Assembly (NCBI GenBank): GCA_022495995.1
Contig: JAFEMH010000341.1
Span: 558,001-622,000 of the forward strand
Direction of reading: 5' to 3'
Length of the DNA stretch: 64,000 bases
Origin: Adenophora triphylla var. japonica
Lineage: Eukaryota > Streptophyta > Magnoliopsida > Asterales > Campanulaceae
Shown piece by piece: positions 1-10,812 of this stretch. The position numbers were made by a program, and so were the translations under genes. How positions within the stretch are numbered: the first letter of the stretch is position 1; the number at the start of each line of letters is the position of its first letter. The notes under the pieces are model-generated. The model was given only the letters and a program-made list of their open reading frames with translations. It did no database searches and was not told where the DNA came from.

Positions 1-1448
1 ACTTCGGGTGCGGTTTCAAAGGTGCGGTTTGAGGGAATTTCAGTTGAGGGTGCTGGATTTTGCGGTTGAGGTTCATGTGCGGTTCTAGAAGGTTCACCTG
101 TTTCATTATGCTCAACAAAATCACCAGCAACATTTGGAGCCAAATGTGGCTCAAGGAGAGAATGCTCATCGAAAGTAACATGGACAGACTCAACTATTTT
201 TAAACTAGTTTTATTGAAAACGCGAAAAGCTTTTGAATATTTAGCATACCCAACAAAAATACCTTCGTCGGCTTTAGCTCCGAATTTACCTCTATTTTCT
301 CTTCCGTTGTAGAGGACAAAACATTTGCAGCCAAAGATCTTGAAGAATGCAATGTTGGGGATTCTTCCTCGCCAAAGCTCATAGGGAGTCTTGTTATAGG
401 TTTTGTTGATGAGGGAGCGGTTCTGAGTGAAGCATGCGGTATTGATTGCTTCAGCCCAAAAATACTGAGGTAGCTTTGCTTCAGATATCATTGTCTTTCC
501 AGCCTCAATCAACGTCCTATTCTTCCTTTCCACAACCCCATTTTGTTGTGGAACACCAGCGGTTGAAAAATTGTGATCAATCCCATGGTCATCATAATAC
601 TGAGCAACAGCGTTGTTCTTAAATTCTGTTCCATTATGTGATCGAACACTAATGATGTCGTCTTCTTTTTGAGTTTGGAGCCGTCTAAAGAGTGCGGTGA
701 GAATCTCATAGCAATCATCTTTGGAAATCATCATCTCAACCCACGTATATCTTGAGTAATCATCCACCACCACTAAGGTATATCTATTTCCTCCAATTCT
801 GGCAGTGGTTACGGGTCCAAACAGATCTATGTGAAGCAGTTGTAAGCATCTTGAAGTTGATGGAGCGGTCTTGCTGGTGAAAGACGACGCGGACTGCTTA
901 CCAAGCTGGCATGCACTGCATTTCTCTGGATGGTGGTCAGCCACATTGGGTAAACCACGAACGAGGTTTTCCCTACCAATCTTTGCAAGATACTTGAAGT
1001 TCAAGTGGCTCAACCTCTTGTGCCATAGCCAACTATTTTCGCTCACATTTTTAGCTACAAAACAGAGATTAGTAATACTACATGCAGAATTTAGATCGAT
1101 AATGTAAATATTACTCTTACGAATCCCTGTGAGTAGGGTGACGCCGGAAATGCTATCTTTGATAAAGCAATTTGATGACGTGAAGTTGCAAAGCATTCCT
1201 TTGTCGCAAAATTGAGAAATTGAAAGGAGGTTGTGCTTGAGTCCATCGACAAGAGAAACCTTCTCAATAGTTAGGTTTCCTCTCCTTATAACACCATATC
1301 CAATGGTCTTTCCTTTGTTGTTGTCACCAAAGGTTACAGACGGACCACTTGCTTCAACGACATCTTCAAGTAAAGATCTATCTCCAGTCATATGTCTTGA
1401 GCAGCCACTGTCAAGATACCATTCATTATCCTTGGAGTGACCAGCCAT
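1..1448 (-). pseudogene. pol: Element A pol: protease and integrase (open to window edge)
   Basis: One reading frame stays open from an ATG at 1448 to the window edge. The protease active site is LDSGC followed by HMTG (about 1401-1415). It is followed by a GAG-pre-integrase domain with an H-H-C-C zinc site (WHKRLSHLN and CSACQLGKQ) at about 890-1050. The integrase core follows, with first Asp in LHIDLFGP (about 824) and Glu in GVVERKNRTL (about 527). The usual RSDNGTEF is RSHNGTEF, with His codon 636-638, so the second catalytic Asp is lost. The C-terminal part reads PYELWRGR, FGCKCFVLYNG and GIFVGYAK, typical of copia integrases. The frame is offset from the upstream gag frame. RT must lie left of the window. 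The missing Asp makes it very likely inactive as an integrase. Confidence 0.88.
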
Positions 1449-1513
1449 GAAGCAGAGGACCTGAAATGTAAACATTAAGAATGAGGTCCCCCTTTATTCC
1501 TTGGGTCCTGAAG

Positions 1514-2506
1514 TTAGCAACCCTTTACGACCCACACCTGTTTGACAGAAGGAGGTTTACTCTTCCTGGCATTGGGTGTGAACCGCAAAAGGCATTCTGC
1601 AGCCTTGTGACCTAAACCATCACACACAGAACATTTATAATAGCTACAAGCTTCATGAGGTTTTACTAACTCCTTACTCTTCTTAGGAGTTGCATGCGGT
1701 TTGGGACAAGGAAGCGGTTTGGAAGGAGCGGTTCCAGCTAAGATTCCGGCTGAGATAAAGGGAACAGGCTTTGGTTTGACCACGTATTTCACAGGAATGC
1801 TATTCCCTTTTGAAGGCGGGAGGAGCGGTCAAAGAAGATGCGCGGTCGGACACTGTTGGCGACACCACCTTTTCCACCAGGAGCGGTTGGAGCAGTATGC
1901 GACCAATTCCATAAGCCATTTCCTCTTGTTTGCTTCCACGTAATCCTTAGGTTTCAACACGTAATTCTTTTCATATTGCTTTCCTTTTGGGTAGACATAA
2001 TTAATTTGTCGTCCTTTACCCTTTCCTTTAGCATGCTTCCCCTTAGGAATTTCTTTAGTTAGTTCCAAAATTTCCTCATCCTTTTCACTCGAGGATGCAC
2101 ACTTCTCCTCTTCCTCAGATCCAAAACCTAGGCCTTCCTTAATTTCAGGAGGAACTTGGGAGTCCATGATTTTATCCTTGGTGGATTGAGACTTGAGACA
2201 AGAATCAATAATCTTTTGGAGATCGTTGATTTGGGTTACCAAGTCATCATTCCGGAGTTGAAGTGCAGCAACCTTAGTTTCAAGGATGCGGTTCTGATCA
2301 GCAAGAGGAGTCATACTTCTGATTTGGTCCTTAAGATTTGAAATTTCGGACTTCATCACAGTTTTCTCCGTCTTGTACAGATTAAGTTCGTCATGAGCTA
2401 ATCTTAAGGATTTCTTAAGATTAGAGAATTGATGGATCACCGTTTCAGCTTCCTTGAACATCCTTTCATGTTTCATGGGAGAAACCTCTTCCACCACCTT
2501 TTTCAA
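1514..2506 (-). pseudogene. gag: Element A Gag distal part: coiled-coil spacer and second zinc knuckle
   Basis: This continues the same frame as the main Gag after a TGA at 2576-2578. Residues from the Met at 2506 are rich in Leu/Lys/Glu heptads (for example LRLAHDELNLYKTEKTVM), suggesting a coiled coil. A Lys/Gly-rich linker follows. A further in-frame stop lies at 1829, and the frame then carries a second CCHC knuckle, CSVCDGLGHKAAEC (CX2CX4HX4C), before stopping at 1514. Three separate GCGGTT repeats fall in the linker at 1696, 1714 and 1728. Element B has the same layout. Extended Gag with a second knuckle close to protease is a feature shared by A and B here; its role is unknown. Confidence 0.75.
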
Positions 2507-2575
2507 AATTTTCTTCTTTGGAATTGTTTTTGAAGGTGGAGCATTTGTAGGAGGAAAAATGGGACGTGAATACGA

Positions 2576-3881
2576 TCAATTTCCTATCTTAATGCTAGGA
2601 GTAAGTTTGATATTTTCATCCAACTTAAAATTTGGAATTTTTGTAGAAACCTCTTTTTCTTCCATATCTTGCGACTCGATTGACTCAGAATCTGACTCAT
2701 CGGAAGCGTCCGCAATTAAGCAGAGATTAACCTCTTCGGTTTCATCATCACTTCCATCATCAGAATCTGTTTCAATCCAAGTAGCTAATTCCTTGGAATT
2801 CTCTTCCTCCTCAACAACCATTCCCTTGTGACGAGAAAATTTCGCAGGAGAGGTTTTCTTTTTCATGTATTCATATTTAGGCTGTGGACACTCAGATGCG
2901 AAGTGACCAGGTTTTCTACAATTGTAGCAAACTAGATCAGTCTTTTTCTTTGTATCTCCAGCCTTAGAAAACGTTGCAGGAGGTTTGCCTTTTGAAAATG
3001 ATTTTGTGAATGGTTTTGAGGATTTTCTAAATTTTTGGAATCTTTTCACAAACATGGCAAAATCATCATCATCCATCTCGATGAGTGATGAGGTTGATAT
3101 GGAAGGATCTGCGGTTTGGTTGGATGTAGATGGTTTCTCCTCTTGTTCCACTACGAACATGGAAAGTGATTTGGTTTTCCCTTCAATCTCTTCAATATGA
3201 TTTAATTTTAATTCATAGACTATAAGATTGGCGTACAAGTTACTTAACGACCAAGTACCCAAAACTTTGGAGTCTTCTAAAGAGGTAGCCTTATTTACCC
3301 ATTTAGAACCTAAAGCAGATAGGAAAGTCATATTGATTTCCTTATCAGTTAAAGTTTTGCCAAGAGATCTACAAGCATTAACTACCTCAACATATCGGTC
3401 GTAGGTTTGACGCAGGGTTTCGTTGGATTTTCTGTTGAAGTTGTTGTATGATCTTTCAACAGCATATAATTTGCTTTCCTTGCATTCGTCATCACGTTCG
3501 AGGTAGCTCTCAATGGCATCCCACATCTGCTTTGCGGTTTTGAGGTACATCACTTTCTGTAGAGTTGATACGGGGAGGGTTCCAGAAATGATGTGCCTAG
3601 CCTTGCTGTCCAAGGCAACCAATCTCTTCTCTTCATACGACCACTCATCTTTTGGCTTTTTGACTTCTGGAGTTTCAAAGATTGGTGGTTGCATCAGTGT
3701 TAGCCTTCATTGGAATTAGAGGGCCATTGATCACGCACTCCACAAGCATTTCATCTATAGTTTCCAAATGAATAAGCATTCGGCACTTCCAGATGTCAAA
3801 GTGGTCTTCGTCCAAGATTGGAATGTGTGAATAGTTAACAGTAGTCATTGTCTTTGTATTTGCCATATCGAATCGGCACAC
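2576..3881 (-). pseudogene. gag: Element A Gag (UBN2-type) with zinc knuckle
   Basis: The N-terminus begins at an ATG at 3881 or, more likely, 3866 and reads through NYSHIPILDEDHFDIWKCRM, a copia Gag start. A frameshift near 3690 moves the frame, which then stays open from 3694 to a TGA at 2576. The middle has the copia Gag signature (KQMWDAIESYLE, NETLRQTYDRYVEVVNACRS, TFLSALGSKW). A CCHC knuckle, CYNCRKPGHFASEC (CX2CX4HX4C), lies near 2900-2935, followed by an acidic tail. Gag forms the cytoplasmic virus-like particle and binds the element's RNA through the knuckle. The frameshift and stop mean this copy cannot make full-length Gag. Confidence 0.88.
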
Positions 3882-3921
3882 AAGCTGTTAAGCTTGAAAA
3901 CGATAGTTTTAAAATGTGTAA

Positions 3922-3933
3922 GCTCTGATACCA
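3922..3933 (-). other. Element A primer-binding site, initiator tRNA-Met
   Basis: The minus strand reads TGGTATCAGAGC, the standard plant PBS complementary to the 3' end of initiator tRNA-Met. It lies two bases inside the LTR terminus CCAACA. This fixes the element's orientation (minus) and the inner LTR boundary. Confidence 0.95.
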
Positions 3934-4730
3934 CTTGTTGGTCCCAAAGGTGGCAACAAGGGTGAAAATACAGCTAGAGGGGGGGGGGGTGAATAGCTGT
4001 TTGAAATTTTTCGCCCTCTTTTAAAAACTAAACCTCTTGCTTACAAAATCCTCTTGCAGTTGATAATAGACTGCAAGTGATGATGTAAAATGCACAGCAG
4101 AATAATAGAGTGTAAAGCGGTTTTAGAGGCGGTTTGTAAAATGCGGTTTTGATATGCGGTTTTGGTAAGAGCAATTTTACAAACACGTGTATTTTTGACA
4201 ATGTTAACTCCAAATACTATTTCACAATAATGGATAACTAAAATAAGATTAAACAGAGATAGAGATAAATAATTAGTAATCATAGGAAATATAAATGCAG
4301 AAATATAAGAACACGTGATTTGGAGTGGTTCAATCGATAAACGATCTACGTCCACTACCAAGATGGTTAGTCTTGGATTTCTAAGAGAGATTTTATATTA
4401 AGTATTTGAGAGATTACAAAGTACAATAAAATTTTTTCTATGAAGAACAAATCCTAGACTATAACCAGTGTATCTCAAATGAATAAACTATGTGTTTAAA
4501 CAAGTGAGGTGTGTGTGTGTGTTCAAGATCAAGGCTCTTTAAATCTGAGAGATGTAGAGCTCAATGATTCTTGAATGTGTTAAGGCTTGATTTCTGGGCT
4601 GGGGAATATTTCTTGAAGGTTGAAGATGAAGATTCAAAGGACTTAGAATTTCTGGGCAGAGCTTCAACTTCTTATGAACACAGCAATTTCTCAATTTTTC
4701 AAGCAATCTTCAAATGGTGAAGATTAGGGG

Positions 4731-4738
4731 TATTTATA
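4731..4738 (-). promoter_or_regulatory. Element A LTR TATA box
   Basis: The minus strand reads TATAAATA about 650 bp into the LTR from its outer end, with U3 to the right. The position suits the U3/R promoter of a copia LTR. Confidence rests on the exact match and on the equivalent TATA in the element B LTRs. Confidence 0.6.
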
Positions 4739-5026
4739 CCCAAGCATCAAGAAACTAGCCGTTGGATACAGCTGTTGTAAGGACAGTCCTTGATGAAATC
4801 CCATTGGTCCACAGCTACTACTTTTGTCCTTTGGAACAATTGTTGCAGGAAAAGCTGATCAGGCTTCAGCTGCAATCAAGGTAGTTAGGACATCTGTCAC
4901 CTTTTTAAGATCCTTGCAGATCTTGTCTGAAAAGTAGTCACGTGACAAGATATGGTAGTTGACTTGATATTGCTGACGTGGATTCCAACGGTCAAAAGAG
5001 TTCACTTCAAGTAGCCAATCATTGGG

Positions 5027-5181
5027 GCGGTTCTGGGGTCAAGCGGTTTGACATGAAAGCGGTTCCACCAGAAGAAGGATTTCCAAGAGTACGGTTTGCA
5101 CCTTGGTAATCAAACGGTTTCAGATGAAGGGAATCACAAGGCAAAAAGGCGGTTCTGCCAAGCGGTTTTAGAAGAGCGGTT
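5027..5181 (-). promoter_or_regulatory. GCGGTT motif cluster in element A U3
   Basis: Six exact GCGGTT hexamers (plus strand) lie at 5027, 5043, 5059, 5149, 5162 and 5176, plus near matches at about 5091 and 5115. The first three are spaced exactly 16 bp apart and the last three 13-14 bp apart. The cluster lies about 290-450 bp upstream of the TATA box, where enhancers sit in other plant LTRs. A regulatory role is inferred, not shown. Confidence 0.5.
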
Positions 5182-5393
5182 CTGAAACCCTTGAAACTGC
5201 AATCCTAAGATCCAATGATTCTTGTGCCAGTCTTCAAGCCTAAATTTAACCTATTCTATAAAATGGACTTAGCTAAAAATTTGAAGTCTAAGCTTCATTA
5301 CATAGGGTCCTAAAGTCCGTAAAATAAATAGGAGGTTATGGTATCAATCAAATCTAATACAAAATAGGAGGGTTAAAATATGCATACCCAACA

Positions 5394-6397
5394 AAGGATT
5401 TCATCACTTGCAGTTCTTAACAATTCTACTCTCAAAGAATTTAATGCACCAACCCTTTTCAATACTTTTAGGAAGGTATTTATAGTTGTCTTCAAATTGT
5501 GTTGTTGTCTTTGAAGGAGCTGAAGGGATGACATGGACTGACAAGCATTAAATGAAAATATATTCTTCATTAAATGCTTGAGATCTTGAAGTACAACCAT
5601 GCTTGAATTATCTACAGGGTAAAAATGTTGTTGTGTGTACTTGTAATTGAACATTCCTCGAAGTAGTTACTAACAAGGCAATATCATGGATTTCATGGTA
5701 ACTGCTCCACCAACTTTAGCTAATTAGGTGAGAGCAATTAATGAAAGGTCAACTGATGGAGGCTTGTTGAGGAAACTTGACCGACTTCAGTAACTGATGT
5801 AATGCATAACCGGTTGATAGTATGACCGGTTGAGGATAATCAATTAAAGTCATGAACGATCAATATAGTCAACCAGTTATGACCTTTGGCAGGTTGAATA
5901 AGTTAACAAATTCTCCTTTGTAATAAGTTAAGGTCTTCGGTCATCTTTGAGAAAATACAAGTATAAAAACACTGGCACTAGCACTAAAGGGATACTAAGG
6001 ATACATATAAAATTCTAAGTAGTCTAGTTAAAATTAGGGGTCCTCAATAATGCTTTTATGATTTGGATTAAGTAATTTCTAAGCTATTCATATATTCGAC
6101 TATCATCTGGTGATTGAAAAACTGCATTGGGAACTGGCGTGGAACCTTTGCTCTGACATTCGAATGGTTATGTCTCCTACCCTTTCCAATTCAGGTAAGG
6201 ATTAGGAGTAGTATACAAGGAAGGATTCTTTTCCTTTCCAAACTTTAAAATCCTCAAGCATTCAAATACTCCAGCAAGAATAAGGGCAAGAAATTCATTT
6301 TTCTGGCATAATCAAGCATTATGTTTTGTCGTTGAACTCCATCCTACCCCAAATCAATAAGGTACCCTTCAATTTCTATGCATTAGGTTTAATTTCA
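5394..6397 (-). repeat. Element B 3' LTR, truncated by element A
   Basis: This is clearly homologous over its whole length to 35358-36359 of the 5' LTR (for example around the shared tracts at 5400-5520 and 35365-35485). The left 711 bp, equivalent to 34647-35357, are missing because element A begins here. The minus-strand TATA box is at 5477-5484. Two ACCGGTTGA sites lie upstream of it (5808-5817 and 5824-5833). The inner end is set at CA 6396-6397, next to the pyrimidine run that is the PPT on the minus strand. Confidence 0.85.
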
Positions 6398-6399
6398 AA

Positions 6400-6410
6400 C
6401 TTCCCCTTTT
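6400..6410 (-). other. Element B polypurine tract
   Basis: The minus strand reads AAAAGGGGAAG immediately before the 3' LTR. Its location between the env-like ORF and the LTR fits the plus-strand primer for reverse transcription. Confidence 0.65.
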
Positions 6411-6535
6411 AAGACATATATATTATCGGTTACATTCTATAAAGCAACAACATCAGTAGCATGATCGATTGAAGGGTCTTTCTTTGACTGATCATCCTTC
6501 TTTTTTGATGGTGTAGCCAATGACACTGCAACCGG

Positions 6536-9500
6536 TTATGATTTGGATCTCTTAGCCACAGAAGCTTCCTTCTCTTTCCTTTCTTTTCTCTTCCTTTTCT
6601 TCTTTTTCAGATATTCTGTCCGTTCAGTAGCAAGCTTCAGCAGTATTTCATTTTGGGCTCTAACCTTGACAAGATCTGTTTGAGAATCTTTGAGTTGAGC
6701 ACTCAGGTCACGAATTTTCTGATTGGCCTTTTTCAACTCTTTTGTGTCTTCAACTATGTTTGTCTGGGCTGCTATAGCTTTATCACATAATTGCTTGTTG
6801 GTGTTAGTTGAATTTTATAGCTTCTTCACAAGATCAATTATAATAGCATCCTTTTCATTCAGATTTTCAACAAAACTTCAAATAGCCTTGGCAAACCCAG
6901 TTTCAACTCTTGTTATTCTTCTTCCTTCCTCCTCCTGATTGGACTTAGAAAGATCAATTACTAGTGCATCATACAGCTCTACCAAATCATTCACAATAGT
7001 TGGCCTACGTAGATCAGCTTCCAAATCATCAACTGATGGCACTGTAACTTCTAGCAAGGAGGGATCAACAATCGGTGGTAGAGCAGAAATAATGATAGTA
7101 TCGGTTGAAGTATCTTGATTGACAGAGAGAGGATAGAACAGTTGAGGGAGCACGGTTAAAGGAGGTCGATCGGTCAGAGGGGGAGCATCGATAGAGAGAA
7201 GAACGGTTGGAGGAGAGAAACTGGTTGTAGCAGCTTGACCAGTTAAGGAAGCACCCATCACAAAATCTTCTTCATCTGAATCAGTTGAGGAGACAACCAC
7301 AACTGGAGTAATAAATCCATTATTTTCAAAGCTCAACTCCATGGCACATTCAATCTCTTTTGGCTACTCAAAAGCAAGGACCATTAACTCTACATCTTGG
7401 CCAGCAAAAGGTATAGCAAGTTACCTTAGCCTGACCAAGTAAGCCAGCCTCAACATATTGATTAGCTGAGAGGCATATCTGTTATTAATTTGAGGTTTAA
7501 CACTCCCATCACCTCTTCTGATTGATAACCGAGGTACCTGAGGCATAAAGCCAACCATTTTGGTCACCTCAAAAGTCCAAGCAAAAATTCTTAACTCCAA
7601 CACCTTGGTTATACGACCGTTGAAAACCAAATAATGGATAAACAGATTGCTAGCTCTTGTGGCACTTTACCGGCAATCTTGATTGAGCCTGACCGACCTT
7701 GTTGAGAAGAAATATATGATAACCGCTTGGCAGGGAAATCCAGGACCAGTTGTTGCTCAGCCTTTCAAGGAATAAAATTTACATTTATAGGAGGAGCAAC
7801 ACTTTTCTTTAGCCTTAAGATTTTGGGAGTTTGAAATCTTAAGATGGTGTCACCTGGTCCCTTGGTGTTGGTTTGGTGAGGAGGTGTGTCAACCGATGGT
7901 GCACCCACTTTCATTATCTCAACCACATCTATAAATGTTTGCAGTATATATGCCTCCTTTTGCGTTGAAGTTCATCGGCTAAGGATGGAGGCATAGGAAT
8001 CGGTTAGAGACGGCTGGAGCTAGAGACCTTCTCATGAACATCAAATAAGAACATCCTGTTTGACAACCGGGGAATTGAAGCTCTTGAGGTAAAATAATTC
8101 TTGGTGGACATCAAGTCTTTCTGGTCCACTGAGAAGTCAAAGTCAGTTGGAGGATGAGTAGGATCAAAAGGATCATAGTCAATAGGTTCAGGTGCATGAA
8201 ACTCTATAGCATCATCTTCTTCAAAAAAATCAGAAAGTGTTGGATCCTCCTCCTCAAAAATAGGACAACTTCTTCAACAACTTTGCCCTTCAGCTGGGCA
8301 CTTGCCTGACTGACATGAAAACTGTCTTGAATGGAAGCTTCAGTGGCAAACTCCTCTGCAGATGACCGTTGAAGGTCCAATTCACTTTCAAACAAACTCT
8401 TAGCCATAGCTTGTTGTAGTTGAATGTCATCAACATCAAGCTTCTCCTCCTCAACCGGTTCATCATATGCGTTGGTTGAGGGCATCTCAATCGGTTGTCT
8501 AACCGGTGATGCAACAAACAAAACATCTCCTCCTCCTAGGCTCGTAACTGGTGATGTATCGTCACCATCATCATCACCATCCTTTTCGTCAAATAAATAT
8601 TCAATCTTTTCATCAGTTGTGGTTATCCACTTGTTTTTATTTGAATGGACTGAATATAAGAAGTTAGCTAGATTAATATTCCCCATGGCTTGTAACTCTC
8701 TATCCACTTTCAACATATTCTAAATAAGGTTCATGAAATTTCTAATCAATTGATTTCTTCTTGGACCCAAAGAGATAGGCTTAGCATCAAAGTGTGGAAG
8801 TAGATCATCAGGTAGTTCATATCTGCCCAACTGATAGGGGTCAGACTCTTTTAAAGTATCTTGGACTTCATATAACATGGCAAAGTCAGTCCACACTGCA
8901 TGAACCATCATATCTTGATGCAATCGATCTGATGCAGGGTAGATGGCATTCCATAGTTTGGGAAGAAAGTCACAGTAATGGTTGTAGAATTTAATAAGAT
9001 CATGCTTGGAGAGAGAAGCATCAAACTTACTTCATTGGCAGTATTTTCTGAAGTAGATACCCTTCTACTCGTGAGGTACAAAATCCTTATGCAGCTCATA
9101 TAATTGGAGTAATTTTTTAAGGAATGGGGGTAGATGATCAATGGGAAAAACCCAGTTGGGAGAGGGAATAAGCTTATCTTGCACAGCCCAAGGGTTATTA
9201 TAGAAGAAGTGGAAGGTTGGGTTTCTAATCGGTTGAAACTTTCTAACTGATGGATCTGAGGCATTACCGGTTATTGGGATCTCATCGGTTACAAAGTTGT
9301 GAGAGAACAACCGTTTAGGGATGAAGGGAACAAAATTGGCAATATCAGTTTCAATCAGCTTCTTTCTTTCTGCATTTTCCTTGGCCAGTTGAGAAGTGGA
9401 TTTTTGGATAGGTTTGGATTTGGGTAAGGAGGATAAAGTGGAAGGAGTAGGAAATTTATGGACTTGGGGTTGAATAACTTGCTTCCTTGCTATTCTTGGG

Positions 9501-10425
9501 TTTAACTGATGGGGAGATAGAAGGGGCCACCGGATGAGGAGTTGTAACCGGTTTAGCTGTGCTGACCGATAGAGCATTGGTTGCCTTCCTCTTGACCGAT
9601 AAGGTGGGAGCCGATTGAGAGGACTCAGGCTCAACAAATTTCTTAACTTTCGGCTTGTAGGCCTTCTTCTTCTTCTAAACCGGTTGAGCACCAGTTGAGG
9701 CTTCACCGGTTGAGGCAGTAGCCTCTTTTGAGATTATTCCCCAGTCAAGTTTATCAAAAGTTTTCACCCATTACTGAGGGTAGGATAGCTGACCAGTTGA
9801 GGCAGCAAGGATAGCAGAGTTTTTCCTCAACACTCTGGTGATACGTAGATAATGACATGGCCTAGCTTTGTTTGCTCTGGCTAAAGGCTTCTCCTTGACA
9901 TTGTAGATAAAAGTGCACCATTTAAACTCCTTCTGCAGCAAGATGGTTACCATAGCTTCAAACTGGATCATAGTGATGCAATTGTGTGATCCTGACCGAC
10001 ATTTGATGCATCAGTCAACTATCTCATTAAGAGCATAGTTGAGGGGATCTAGGTTAGCTCTCTTGTTACCCTCATCGGTTATGAAAGGCTCATCACTTCT
10101 AATTTGTGCCCAAGCCAATTTCATGTTCTTCATGGAAACGGTTGAAGGACCGGTTGAAGGAAGGGTAGGGAAGGCTTTAGCAATGGAGGTTGGTTTAAAG
10201 GTGATAGACACACCAGCAACGGTTGAGATAATTGAAGGAACTTCACTAGGCTTAGCATTTTCATCGATAGACCCATTGTCAAACATTTCATTCACCAACT
10301 CATAATACATATCTTCTGAACCCTCTTGCCATAGAAATAGCAGAACCCCAGCACCAACAAGAATAGCTTTCAAAAGCTTGTCTCGCTTAGAGTTGAAGAA
10401 AGATGATAGAATGTAACCTCCAAAT
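6536..10425 (-). pseudogene. Element B env-like extra ORF, main part
   Basis: The protein reads leftward from the element F junction. The first stretch (GGYILSSFFNSKRDKLLKAI) is in frame with the ATG-bearing piece at 27600-27636. A short hydrophobic run follows (residues AILVGAGVLLFLW), then a Ser/Thr/Pro-rich region. A conserved-looking block spans about 9420-9065 (NFVPFIPKRLFSHNFVTDEI), then one at 8923-8204 with acidic stretches, one at 7342-6878, and a C-terminal Lys/Glu-rich coiled coil at 6736-6536. Stops at 10009, 9771, 9062 and 8717 and several frameshifts break it. SIRE-type env-like proteins also end in a coiled coil, but no envelope function or true membrane span is shown here, so the name is positional. 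Many ACCGGTTGA-type motifs run through it in different frames. Confidence 0.65.
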
Positions 10426-10631
10426 TGTAAGTACCCCAATCTGGATCACCCTCTTACAAATGCACGGGAAACACCGCAGACTCACGCAAACGCAGTCTCG
10501 AACACCCGTAACCCTAAAAAAAACCCTCAAAAACCCAAAAAACCACCAACCAAACCAAGGGAGGCCTTTCTGGGACAAAAAAGTACAAAAGGACTTTTTA
10601 AGAATTTTGGAAAATTTGGAAAAGCATGGAT

Positions 10632-10782
10632 GATCCGTACGGACCTCTTTGCATGCAAGGTGATCCGTACAGACCTCTTTGTAACCAAACATAATTATGA
10701 CAAAATCCTCTTAAAGTCCACATTATTCCCTCAAATCTAGGAAAACCAAAATTTTGGTTTTCATGGAAGGTCCGTACAGACC
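10632..10782 (+). promoter_or_regulatory. Palindromic repeats in element F U3
   Basis: Three copies of a palindrome related to GGTCCGTACGGACC lie at 10632, about 10662 and 10769, each followed by CTCTTTG or TTCTTGCATG. They sit 22-172 bp upstream of the TATA box. The right LTR carries three equivalent copies, including a perfect one at 26655-26668. A dimeric factor site or a hairpin is inferred. Confidence 0.5.
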
Positions 10783-10803
10783 TTCTTGCATGAATTTCAA
10801 AAC

Positions 10804-10812
10804 TATAAATAG
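10804..10812 (+). promoter_or_regulatory. Element F 5' LTR TATA box
   Basis: TATAAATAG, preserved exactly in the right LTR at 26690-26698 and followed within 10 bp by a C-rich initiator-like tract. A likely Pol II promoter for the element RNA. Confidence 0.65.

Larger units (their letters stand above)
1..5393 (-). mobile_element. Element A: SIRE-like Ty1/copia retrotransposon, 5' portion
   Basis: Reading right to left, the order is 5' LTR, PBS for initiator tRNA-Met, Gag, protease, GAG-pre-integrase and integrase. Protease before integrase before (off-window) reverse transcriptase is the copia order. The element runs off the left edge, so RT, RNase H and the 3' LTR are not seen. The right end lies at 5393, where sequence homologous to the middle of element B's LTR begins abruptly, so A appears inserted in B's 3' LTR. 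Protein similarity to element B, two zinc knuckles and a long spacer with coiled-coil character support a SIRE/Maximus-type assignment. Coding capacity is broken by a frameshift, three in-frame stops in gag and a changed integrase catalytic residue. Confidence 0.9.
3936..5393 (-). repeat. Element A 5' LTR
   Basis: The boundaries are TGTTGG at 3936 next to the PBS and CCAACA at 5388-5393, a perfect 6-bp terminal inverted repeat with TG/CA ends. The length is 1458 bp. It holds a TATA box on the minus strand at 4731-4738, a run of ten G near 3980, and ten of the GCGGTT motifs: four at 4117-4161 and six at 5027-5181. The 3' partner is outside the window, so no LTR-LTR divergence can be read. Confidence 0.9.

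Noticed and set aside
509..718. Minus-strand 69-residue frame
   Set aside because: It is an alternative frame of the element A integrase; the real frame reads RSHNGTEF and GVVERKNRTL here.
2454..2831. Plus-strand 125-residue frame
   Set aside because: Opposite-strand shadow of element A Gag.
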